Source: JBIOWF01 sp044868295
Lineage (GTDB): Bacteria; Actinomycetota; Actinomycetes; Streptosporangiales; Streptosporangiaceae
Direction of reading: 5' to 3'
Length of the DNA stretch: 39,295 bases
Assembly: GCA_044868295.1 (NCBI GenBank)
Contig: JBIOWF010000057.1
Span: 1-39,295 of the forward strand
The translations under genes and the position numbers were made by a program. Below the pieces are notes generated by a model. That model had not been told where the DNA came from. It saw nothing but the letters and a program-made list of their open reading frames with translations, and did no database searches. Of the stretch, positions 1 through 6,589 are shown in pieces. Position 1 is the first letter of the stretch. Each line of letters opens with the position of its first letter.

Positions 1-331
1 TGGACGAGGCGCACACGACTTCGGCGAACAGCTGGAACGACCCGGCGGTGAGCACCACGTAGATCACTTCGCCGAGACGGCCCAGCTCGTCGGCGACCGC
101 CCGGACGTCGCCGTCGGCCCGGATGCCGAGCATGGCCATCGTCGGCCAGCCCAGGGCGAGCGGATCGGTGATCCCGACCACCTGCAGGACCTTCGACTCG
201 ATGAGCCGCTGGACCCGCTGCCGCGCCGCAGGGGCGGAGAGGCCGATCTTCTCGCCCAGGGCGGCGTACGACATCCGGCCGTCCCGTTGCAGCTCCCGCA
301 GGATGGTCCGGTCCGTCTCGTCGAGTCTCAA
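1..331 (-). CDS. Lrp/AsnC-family transcriptional regulator (3' end outside window)
   Basis: The minus strand reads through an N-terminal winged helix-turn-helix (LDETDRTILRELQRDGRMSY, then a recognition helix with SAPAARQRVQRL) and the first strands of an RAM-like effector domain (VIYVVLTAGSFQLFAEV). The C-terminus lies beyond base 1. The start is a TTG at 331, preceded by GGGAG about 9 nt upstream, and it overlaps the stop codon of the aminotransferase gene (TTGA), so the two are translationally coupled. Lrp/AsnC proteins bind small effectors, typically amino acids, and often control the gene next to them; the coupling suggests it regulates the adjacent aminotransferase operon. Family call is firm; the effector is unknown. 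Confidence 0.88.
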   Translation of the reverse strand, partial: MRLDETDRTILRELQRDGRMSYAALGEKIGLSAPAARQRVQRLIESKVLQVVGITDPLALGWPTMAMLGIRADGDVRAVADELGRLGEVIYVVLTAGSFQLFAEVVCASS

Positions 332-1671
332 CCGTGGAGCTCCCTCACGGCCGCCGTGAACACCTCGGTGTGCAGGTCCACGTCGGTCGCGGTGGTCGCC
401 GGGCACATCAGGGCCATGTTGTGGAACGGCGTCATCAGCACGCCGCGGTTGTGCGTGTAGAGGTGGAAGTAGTCGTCCAGGTCTTCGTCGGACATGGCCG
501 CGGACTCGCCGCCGTTCGACGGGACGCCGAAGCGGTATTCCGTACGGGCGCCGAGCTGGCTGACGGACCAGGGCAGGCCCTCGATCGCCTGGCGAACGCC
601 GAGCGTGAAGCGGGTGGACAGGGCGGTCATGTGGTCGAAGGCCTGCTCGGTCAGCACATGTTCCAGGGTCGCCCGGGCGGCCGCGATCGACAGCGCGTTG
701 CCGGCGAGGGTGCCGCCGACGCCGCCGACGTCGACGAGGTCGGCCTCCTTGCTGTTCAGGACACGCTCGGCGACGTCCCGCGTCACGCCGTACGCGCCGA
801 TGGGCACACCACCGCCGATGGCCTTGCCGATGGTGACGAGGTCGGGGTCGAGGTCCCAGGCGCGGGTGCAGCCGCCGGGCCCGGCCGAGAACGTGTGAGT
901 CTCGTCGTTGATCAGCAGGACGTCGTGCTCCCTGGTGATCTCCCGGACCGCCGCGAGGAAGCCGGGTTCGGGCAGGACGATGCCGATGTTGGTGAGCGCG
1001 GGCTCCATCAGCACGCACGCGACGTCGCCGTGCGCGAGCTCCTTGCGCAAACCCTCGATGTCGTTGAACTCGACGACCCGGGTGGTGACCGAGGGATCGA
1101 CCGCCGGGCCGACGTTTCCGGCGCGCGCCTGCGGCCCGGACGGGCCGAGCGTGATGACGGTCTCGTCCACGCTGCCGTGGTAGCAGTAGTTGAACACCAG
1201 GATCTTGGGCCTGCGGGTGATCTGGCGGCACAGGCGGATCGCCCAGCGGTTGGCGTCGGTGGCGGTCAGGCTGAAGCTCCACAGGTCGACCTTGAACCGC
1301 CGGGCGAGCTCCGCGCCCACCCATTGCGCGTCCTCGGTGGGCAGCATCGCCGTGAACCCCGCCCGATCGCGTACGGCACGCGTCACGGCCTCGGGGGAGT
1401 GGCCCGCCATGGCTCCGGTGTCGCCGAGGCAGAAGTCCACGTACTCGTGGCCGTCGATGTCGCGCACCCGGGCGCCGCGGGCCTCGGCCAGGTAGGCCGG
1501 GAACCGCCCGGCCGACTTGTTCATCCACGTCATCGGAACTCGCCCGAGCAGCGATCCGGCGTTCTCGTACGCCTGCCGGCTCCGTGGCAGGCGGGCGCGG
1601 TAGGCCTCACGTTCACGGTCGAGCAGTACGGCGAGGCGGTTGCGATCAATCATGTCGTTGGCATCACTCAT
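328..1671 (-). CDS. Class III PLP-dependent aminotransferase (glutamate-1-semialdehyde aminomutase-like)
   Basis: 447 aa, full length for class III (fold type I) aminotransferases. The internal aldimine lysine is K283 in TIGKAIGGGVPIGAYG; the D256-E257 pair in LLINDETHT contacts the PLP pyridine nitrogen, and NYCYHGSVDE (161-170) is the aromatic/His stacking region. The pattern resembles the glutamate-1-semialdehyde aminomutase subgroup, but no other tetrapyrrole genes are nearby and a co-transcribed Lrp/AsnC regulator follows. A catabolic amino-acid or beta-amino-acid transaminase is therefore more likely than haem synthesis; the substrate cannot be read from sequence. The start ATG at 1671 lacks a strong Shine-Dalgarno; M7 is an alternative. 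Confidence 0.88.
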   Translation of the reverse strand: MSDANDMIDRNRLAVLLDREREAYRARLPRSRQAYENAGSLLGRVPMTWMNKSAGRFPAYLAEARGARVRDIDGHEYVDFCLGDTGAMAGHSPEAVTRAVRDRAGFTAMLPTEDAQWVGAELARRFKVDLWSFSLTATDANRWAIRLCRQITRRPKILVFNYCYHGSVDETVITLGPSGPQARAGNVGPAVDPSVTTRVVEFNDIEGLRKELAHGDVACVLMEPALTNIGIVLPEPGFLAAVREITREHDVLLINDETHTFSAGPGGCTRAWDLDPDLVTIGKAIGGGVPIGAYGVTRDVAERVLNSKEADLVDVGGVGGTLAGNALSIAAARATLEHVLTEQAFDHMTALSTRFTLGVRQAIEGLPWSVSQLGARTEYRFGVPSNGGESAAMSDEDLDDYFHLYTHNRGVLMTPFHNMALMCPATTATDVDLHTEVFTAAVRELHG

Positions 1672-1673
1672 AT

Positions 1674-1727
1674 ATCGAATGTTGCCTCAATCGAATCAAA
1701 AGTGTCCATACCCCATCACGATCGATT
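1674..1727. promoter_or_regulatory. Repeated ATCGAAT boxes upstream of the aminotransferase
   Basis: Three copies or near-copies of one heptamer, ATCGAAT at 1674-1680 and 1690-1696 and ATCGATT at 1721-1727, lie directly upstream of the aminotransferase start. Their spacing is 16 and 31 bp, about one and a half and three helical turns. Such phased boxes would suit an oligomeric Lrp-type protein, and an Lrp gene is in the operon. Operator function is inferred only. Confidence 0.35.
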
Positions 1728-1901
1728 CTGTTGCCCATGCCCCGGTCGCATCAGAGAAGATTCACTTCCTGAGCCCCTGCCCGAAGTCGATCCACCGTAC
1801 GGCCCGCCTCATGGCGGAGGGGCATCTCCTCCTGTCGAAGGAGATCACGCCTGTTCTCCCTAACTATGCTGATGAGAGGGATATGGGGGGTGGCGTGCGT
1901 G

Positions 1902-2384
1902 GTGGCGACCGAAGAGACACGTCCGGGCAGCGCTGAAGACAGCGCTGAAGACAGGGCCGAAGGCGCGGAAGGCAGTGCGGAAGGCGGCGCTGAGGACCCG
2001 CGATCCTGGCTCGGCGCGTGGCTGGATCGGGTACGGGCCAAACCGGCGGGGCGGCTGACGCTCAAGATCCTGGTGGGAGTGGTCGGCGCGGCACTCGTGA
2101 TCGGCGGCCTCATCATGGTGCCGTTCCCCGGGCCCGGCTGGCTCGTCGTCTTCGCCGGTCTCGCGGTCCTGGCGTCCGAGTTCGCGTGGGCCCACCGCGC
2201 TCTCAAGTTCGCCAAGGGCACCGTCACGTCGGCGACCGACTGGCTCAAGCGGCAGAACTGGGTCGTCCGCATCCTGGCCAGCCTGATCACCTTGGCCGTC
2301 GCCGCGGCCATCGTCTGGGCCACCCTCAAGTTCACGATGGGGATCGACCTCATCACGATGGCCCAGACCTTCATCACCCGCTGA
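1902..2384 (+). CDS. TIGR02611-type (PGPGW) transmembrane protein
   Basis: About 160 aa. An acidic N-terminal stretch with AED/AEG repeats precedes a hydrophobic segment (ILVGVVGAALVIGGLIMV), the diagnostic PFPGPGW motif, a second hydrophobic segment (LVVFAGLAVLASEFAW) and a third near the C-terminus (ILASLITLAVAAAIVWATL). This matches the actinobacterial PGPGW family of small inner-membrane proteins of unknown function. The frame is open from ATG 1866, but GTG 1902 has a G-rich ribosome binding site about 9 nt upstream and avoids an atypical extra N-terminus; GTG 1890 is also possible. It converges with the M20 gene, 41 bp away. Confidence 0.82.
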   Translation: MATEETRPGSAEDSAEDRAEGAEGSAEGGAEDPRSWLGAWLDRVRAKPAGRLTLKILVGVVGAALVIGGLIMVPFPGPGWLVVFAGLAVLASEFAWAHRALKFAKGTVTSATDWLKRQNWVVRILASLITLAVAAAIVWATLKFTMGIDLITMAQTFITR

Positions 2385-2425
2385 ATGCCATAGTCCCAGC
2401 GGGGGAACCGTACGAGGCTCAGGTT

Positions 2426-3604
2426 TCAGAGTGAGGCGGCGGCCAGGCGGCGGACGGCGAGTTCGCTGAACAGGGTGGCGCCGTCGGCCAGGATGGCGTC
2501 GTCGAACATGGCCTCGGGGGAGTGGTTGGTCGGAGCCGTCGAGTGGTCGACATCGCGCGGGCAGGCGCCGACGACCAGGAAGGCGCCCGGGACCTCCTCC
2601 AGGATGAACGAGAAGTCCTCCGAACCGGTGGCCGGTTGCGGCAGCGGGAGGAACCTGCCGTCGCCCAGGACGTCCCGCACCGTCGCGGCCGCGAAGTCGG
2701 TCTCCGCCTGATCATTGACCGTGACGGGATATCCGATGCCGAACTCGCAGTCGACGGTGAGCCCGTGGGCCGTGCCGATCCCGCGCGCGAGCCGGACGAC
2801 CCCGTCCCTGACCTGGGCTCGGGTCTGCTTGGAGAAGGTGCGGATGGTGGCCTCGAAGCGCGCGTCGTCGGGGATCACGTTGTCCGTGGTGCCGGCGTGG
2901 AAGCTGCCCACGGTGATGACGACCGGGTCGAAGACGTCGAACGTCCGGGTGACGTAGGTCTGCAGCGCCGTGACGATCTCGCAGGCTGCGGGGATCGGGT
3001 CGAGAGCGCGGTGCGGGGAGGATCCGTGTCCGCCCCGGCCGCGTACGGTGACCAGGAACGTGTCGGCCGCCGCGAGGATCGGCCCGGGCCTGGTGACGAA
3101 CAGCCCCTGGGGGATCATGGTCGGAAAGACGTGCATGCCGTACGCGGCGACGGGCCTGGACCCGGAGGCGTCGAGCACACCCTCGTCGATCATGATCTTG
3201 GCGCCCTCGAAGCCCTCCTCCCCGGGCTGGAACATGAACACGACGTCACCGGCCAGCTCCTCACGCCGGTCGGCGAGCAGCCGCGCGGCCCCAGCGAGCA
3301 TGGCCATGTGCAGGTCGTGGCCGCAGGCGTGCATCCGGCCGTCGATCGTCGACCGGTAGGGGACGTCCACCTTCTCGTGGACCGGCAGCGCGTCCATGTC
3401 GGCGCGGAGGAGCACGGTCGGCCCGGGCCGGGAACCGCGTAGAACCGCCGTCACTGAGGAGAGCTTCTTGCCCGTGCTGATCTCCAGGGGCAGCCCGTCG
3501 AGCGCCGCGAGGACCTTCTCCTGCGTCCGGGGGAGGTCCAGCCCCAGCTCCGGCTCGCGGTGCAGGTCGCGGCGAAGCCGAACCAGGTCGTCCTGAAATG
3601 TCAT
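2426..3604 (-). CDS. M20-family amidohydrolase (M20D, hippurate/IAA-amino acid hydrolase-like)
   Basis: 392 aa, the usual length of M20D amidohydrolases, which cleave N-acyl amino acids or related amides with a di-metal centre. Visible metal-site motifs are RADMDALP (68-74), MHACGHDLHMAML (91-103), FQPGEEGFEGA with the E129/E130 pair, and GMHVFP around H158. The lid/dimerisation domain (GRGGHGSSPHRALDPI) is present. No signal peptide, so it is cytoplasmic. It could act as N-acetyl- or hippurate-type deacylase in amino-acid salvage; substrate specificity is not readable. It is monocistronic, with a palindrome about 45 bp upstream of its start. Confidence 0.9.
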   Translation of the reverse strand: MTFQDDLVRLRRDLHREPELGLDLPRTQEKVLAALDGLPLEISTGKKLSSVTAVLRGSRPGPTVLLRADMDALPVHEKVDVPYRSTIDGRMHACGHDLHMAMLAGAARLLADRREELAGDVVFMFQPGEEGFEGAKIMIDEGVLDASGSRPVAAYGMHVFPTMIPQGLFVTRPGPILAAADTFLVTVRGRGGHGSSPHRALDPIPAACEIVTALQTYVTRTFDVFDPVVITVGSFHAGTTDNVIPDDARFEATIRTFSKQTRAQVRDGVVRLARGIGTAHGLTVDCEFGIGYPVTVNDQAETDFAAATVRDVLGDGRFLPLPQPATGSEDFSFILEEVPGAFLVVGACPRDVDHSTAPTNHSPEAMFDDAILADGATLFSELAVRRLAAASL

Positions 3605-3643
3605 GACTCATCCTCAATGAAGATCCGTAGACACGACCACCAT

Positions 3644-3657
3644 TTCATGATCGTGAA
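3644..3657. promoter_or_regulatory. Palindrome upstream of the M20 amidohydrolase
   Basis: TTCATGATCGTGAA is a 14-bp near-perfect palindrome (one mismatched pair) in an A+T-rich stretch 40-53 bp upstream of the amidohydrolase start. Its size and place suit a dimeric repressor site; no cognate regulator is adjacent. Confidence 0.3.
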
Positions 3658-3838
3658 TGAGAATCAGACTTGTGCACCCCGATTTTCCCCCACGATCAGG
3701 AGTACACGAGGTGCACGGTCCACCGCATTGTCACCAATGCACGCAACCAGATCCCCAGGGATGTGGCGTGGCGCGCGAACGACACGAGATGGCATCGGCC
3801 CGCCCGAGTGGGTGATCCCTTTGGGGGCGGCGACATGA

Positions 3839-3916
3839 CTTAGGGGCGACACGGCTTAAAGGGTCGGGGCTTAGGGGCGACACGGCTTAAAGGGTCCGGG
3901 CTTAGGGGTGTCGCGG
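3839..3916. repeat. Direct tandem repeat at the 3' end of the ABC transporter gene
   Basis: Two 31-bp units (3839-3869 and 3870-3900) differ by one or two bases and begin CTTAGGGGCGACACGG. A third, degenerate unit (CTTAGGGGTGTCGCGG, 3901-3916) supplies the stop codon and last codons of the ABC transporter on the minus strand. The units look like local duplication of the gene end. The rest of the 3605-3901 gap holds no convincing gene; a 62-codon minus-strand frame at 3664-3852 has no family features. Confidence 0.8.
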
Positions 3917-5875
3917 CGTCCTGCCGTGGGCTCCCGAGCGCGCGAGCCGCGTTCCGCCGGGGTGCTGGGCGGCGCCCAGCTCGATCCGCCGGGCCGCGTC
4001 AGGCGCGAAGCGCAGGTCGTGGGTGATGAGGATCGTGGTCCGGCCGGACATGAGCCGCCGCAGGGGCTCCATGACGCGTGCCGCGGTCGTCGCGTCGAGG
4101 CCGGTCATCGGCTCGTCGAGGACCAGGACGGGAGCGTCGCGCAGGACGGCGCGGGCGATCGCGATCCGCTGGCGTTGCCCGCCCGACAGCAGTCGGCCGC
4201 GCTGCCCGATGGGAGTGTCGTACTTCTGCGGCAGCGCCTCGATGAAGCCGTGCGCGTCCGCCATGACGGCGGCCCGGACGATGTCGGCCCGGCCGGCGCC
4301 GGGGCGCCCGTAGGCGATGTTGTCCCGCACGGTTCCGGAGAAGAGCAGATTCTCCTGCTGCAGGATGGTGATGTTGTCGCGCAGCCATCGGCATGGCAGA
4401 TCGCGGATGTCGACGCCGTCGAGGAGGATGCGTCCCGCGATGGGGTCGTAGAAGCGCAACAGGAGCTTGGCCAGGGTGGACTTCCCGGCGCCGCTCGGCC
4501 CGGTGCACACGACGAGCTCCCCTGGCCCGGCGCTGAAGGACAGGCCCTCCAGCGTGGGCGTGGATCTGTTCGGGTAGGTGAAGTCCACGTCCACGAGTTC
4601 GACAAGCCCACGGCTCCGCGCCGGCTTCGCGGTCCGGTCGCGGACGCCGCCCTCGGGGCCGGTTCCGTCGTCGGCTTGTTCCCGCAGCTCGCCGACCTCC
4701 TGGTAGTTCGCGTCCTGGTCGGTCGCGTCCTGGTAGTTCGTGTCCTGATCGGTTTCGGCCTTGTCGGTGACGGCGGGCCTGGTTCGGAGGATCTCGATGA
4801 CCCGGTCCGACCCGGCCGCCGCCTCGGAGACGGTGAGCGCGATCTCGCCGAGGCTCTGCACCGTCGGATAGAGGTAGGCGAGATAGGCGGCGAAGGCGAG
4901 CAGCCCGCCGATGGTCAGCCGTCCGGAGGCGATCTCCCAGGCGCCGACCCCGATGATCACGAGCAGGCAGACGGTCTCGATGATCTGTACGGCGGGGCCG
5001 TACAGCGCGGACAGCCGGGCCTGGGCCATGTTGGCGCGCAGCCAGTTGCCGCCTTCGGCGTGCAGCCGCTCCGCCTCCGTCTCCTGGCGGTTGTAGGCCT
5101 GGACGAGGGACTGGTTGGCCAGGCTCTCCTCGATGGCGCTGTTCATGGCCCCGTTGCTGGAGCGCTCGCGCGCTGCCGCCGTCCTGAACCTCGCCGCGAA
5201 GACCTTGGAGACCAGCAGGAACGCGGGGATCATCGCGAACGTGACCAGCGCGAGGTCCCAGCTCATGTAGAAGGCGGCTCCGGCGAAGAGGACCGCGCCG
5301 ACGACCGTCGTGAACAGCCGCACGAGGCCGGAACCCACCAGTTCCTCGATGGCCTCGATGTCGTCGGTCAGCCGGGCCATCAGGTCGCCGAGCCTGCGGT
5401 TCTCGAAGAAGTCGGGCGTGAGCGTCTGGAGGTGCTCGAAAACGCCGTCCCGCAGCCGGAGCAGGAAGCGCTCTCCGCCGAGAGCCGTGGTGTAGGCGCC
5501 GGCGAAGGATGCCAGCGCTGCGACGACGGCGAGACCGAGCCAGGTGAACGCGGGAGCCCAGAAGGCCGCGAGGTCCTGGCTGCTGAGCACCTCGTCGGTG
5601 ATGCGCCCGAACAACGAGATCGCCACGACCTCGCACGCCGCCGCGATCATCGCGAACGCGCCACCGGCCACGAAGAGCCGGCGGACGCCGCGGGTCCGTG
5701 GCCAGAACTCCCTGAAGGTCTTCCGGATGGACACGACAGGAGCCAGGGGAGCGGGGTGCGACTCCGGGTCTCCGTCGGCGGACACATGCACCGGGCCGGG
5801 CGAGGTCACGGGTGAGGGCATGGATGAAAGCCGACGGGCGATCCGTCGGCTCTCATCAGATCCGGCAGGTGTCAC
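3902..5875 (-). CDS. ABC-type exporter, fused permease and ATPase (half-transporter)
   Basis: 657 aa half-transporter of the multidrug/lipid/peptide exporter type. The membrane domain spans about residues 65-350. The nucleotide-binding domain spans about 425-630: Walker A GPSGAGKST (459-467), Q-loop LQQEN, signature LSGGQ (563-567), Walker B VLVLDEP with E588, and H-loop H619. There is no N-terminal C39 peptidase, so it is not a double-glycine bacteriocin exporter. The linker carries a near-duplicated TDQDTNYQDA/TDQDANYQE stretch (376-393), and the tail after residue 630 is unlike the usual ending. The GTG start at 5875 shares a base with the stop of the upstream 45-codon ORF, implying coupled translation; ATG 5821 is an alternative start downstream of a hairpin. 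It probably works as a homodimer or with a distant partner. Confidence 0.9.
   Translation of the reverse strand: MTPAGSDESRRIARRLSSMPSPVTSPGPVHVSADGDPESHPAPLAPVVSIRKTFREFWPRTRGVRRLFVAGGAFAMIAAACEVVAISLFGRITDEVLSSQDLAAFWAPAFTWLGLAVVAALASFAGAYTTALGGERFLLRLRDGVFEHLQTLTPDFFENRRLGDLMARLTDDIEAIEELVGSGLVRLFTTVVGAVLFAGAAFYMSWDLALVTFAMIPAFLLVSKVFAARFRTAAARERSSNGAMNSAIEESLANQSLVQAYNRQETEAERLHAEGGNWLRANMAQARLSALYGPAVQIIETVCLLVIIGVGAWEIASGRLTIGGLLAFAAYLAYLYPTVQSLGEIALTVSEAAAGSDRVIEILRTRPAVTDKAETDQDTNYQDATDQDANYQEVGELREQADDGTGPEGGVRDRTAKPARSRGLVELVDVDFTYPNRSTPTLEGLSFSAGPGELVVCTGPSGAGKSTLAKLLLRFYDPIAGRILLDGVDIRDLPCRWLRDNITILQQENLLFSGTVRDNIAYGRPGAGRADIVRAAVMADAHGFIEALPQKYDTPIGQRGRLLSGGQRQRIAIARAVLRDAPVLVLDEPMTGLDATTAARVMEPLRRLMSGRTTILITHDLRFAPDAARRIELGAAQHPGGTRLARSGAHGRTPRHP
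5829..5851 (-). terminator. Terminator-like hairpin in the first codons of the exporter (possible attenuator)
   Basis: On the minus strand a perfect 9-bp GC-rich stem (AGCCGACGG pairing with CCGTCGGCT, 5-nt loop) is followed by CTTTCAT. This is the shape of a weak intrinsic terminator placed 24 to 46 bases inside the exporter frame. CCGTCG inside the upstream peptide ORF (plus-strand 5888-5893) could pair with CGACGG of the 5' arm instead, and a 7-bp pair links 5912-5918 with 5865-5871. Attenuation is inferred; only the complementarity is observed. Confidence 0.4.
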
Positions 5876-6012
5876 TACCAGCAGCCGCGACGGCAGCGCC
5901 AGCGCCTACGGCACCTGCGGCGGCGGCGCCACCGGCGACCGCCGCCCCAGCCCCAGCCGCCCCACCACGGATCGTGGTTGGTAGGCAGCGTGGGGAACTG
6001 GCTAATACTCAT
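5875..6012 (-). CDS. 45-aa Trp/Gly/Arg/Cys-rich peptide coupled to the ABC exporter
   Basis: Found by reading the minus strand. ATG 6012 is preceded by GAGGGGGGAA at about 5 nt, one of the strongest ribosome binding sites in the window. The frame runs 45 codons to TAG, which overlaps the GTG of the exporter (TAGTG). The N-terminus is polar (MSISQFPTLPTNHDP); residues 16-25 are a Trp/Gly block (WWGGWGWGGG); residues 26-45 hold 13 Arg, 3 Cys and 3 Trp and end in GCW. Seven Trp and thirteen Arg in 45 residues is extreme. No family is recognised. Two readings fit: a cationic antimicrobial or ribosomally made modified peptide exported by the coupled ABC protein, or a leader peptide whose many Arg-X-Arg steps stall ribosomes and control the exporter. 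No modification enzyme is adjacent. Confidence 0.62.
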   Translation of the reverse strand: MSISQFPTLPTNHDPWWGGWGWGGGRRWRRRRRCRRRWRCRRGCW

Positions 6013-6095
6013 CGGATTCCCCCCTCAGACTGGTGTAGTTGTACTTTCAACGTGACAGTACCACCCGGGTCAGGATAAATCACCAAATGCGACAT
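6009..6095 (-). CDS. Possible 28-aa ORF overlapping the Trp/Arg peptide start
   Basis: ATG 6095 has AAGGTG about 8 nt upstream and a 28-codon frame (MSHLVIYPDPGG at the start, HQSEGGIR at the end). Its TGA lies within ATGA at the start of the 45-aa peptide ORF. The overlap suggests translational coupling, but codon third positions are not G+C-rich as in neighbouring genes. It may be chance, a leader or a recently acquired element. The frame extends upstream to ATG 6227 with similarly weak coding character. Confidence 0.22.
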   Translation of the reverse strand: MSHLVIYPDPGGTVTLKVQLHQSEGGIR

Positions 6096-6541
6096 GCATT
6101 GGGCACCTTTTAACTTGGTTATTGTGATAAACCGTTCTGCCTGCTGGAAGTAAAATCTTCTCAAGATTGCGCGGCGGCTGGTCGCGTACTCAACCGCTGC
6201 TCTGACCTGCGGTGAAGTGGTCTCCAAAGCCTGGATGGCGAGAGCTCAAAGACTGGGTGCCGATTTGTCGCAGCCGGTCAGCTGTCCGTACGGACATTGA
6301 TCGTCCGGGATTCGCGGAGGGGTCGGAAGATGTGGTTTTCGCGAATTCGACACGGGAATTGACATACACAGTCAATAAACGCCACGCAAAGGCGCATTGA
6401 TATTACAGGGCGGCCTGACGGGATGACTGTTCGAAGTCAAGTCGCGCGGGCTGGGCGATCAGCGCCGCGCGGCCCCGGCGACGTGAAACGGTCGCTCCAG
6501 GCTCGCCCGCAACGGGGGGGCGGTGTGGGATGTCCGGCCCG
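6096..6541. other. Long divergent intergenic region, locally A+T-rich
   Basis: No convincing gene. From about 6040 to 6400 the sequence is clearly richer in A+T than its surroundings, fitting promoter DNA for the minus-strand peptide/exporter unit or acquired DNA. A perfect TTGACA sits at 6359-6364 on the plus strand without a good -10 partner. From 6420 the G+C content returns to the local norm. Confidence 0.4.
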
Positions 6542-6543
6542 CC

Positions 6544-6580
6544 TAACTTACGCTAACGTAGGTTACGACATCGTAGGTTA
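6544..6580. promoter_or_regulatory. Inverted repeat plus third half-site before the desaturase (TetR-type operator)
   Basis: TAACTTACG (6544-6552) and CGTAGGTTA (6557-6565) form a 9-4-9 inverted repeat with one mismatch. A third exact CGTAGGTTA (6572-6580) runs into the ribosome binding site AGGGG of the desaturase. Binding here would block both transcription start and translation start. The arm length suits TetR-family dimers, which commonly control fatty-acid genes; the regulator is not adjacent. Confidence 0.6.
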
Positions 6581-6589
6581 GGGGTTGAC

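Noticed and set aside
3664..3852. 62-codon minus-strand frame after the ABC exporter
   Set aside because: No ribosome binding site, no family features, runs into repeat DNA.
3902..5875. Peptidase-containing bacteriocin exporter (C39)
   Set aside because: No Cys-peptidase domain precedes the membrane region, and the upstream peptide has no double-glycine leader of the classical kind.
6359..6387. TTGACA promoter in the 6.0-6.5 kb gap
   Set aside because: No -10 element at 16-18 bp; nothing recognisable downstream until the desaturase.
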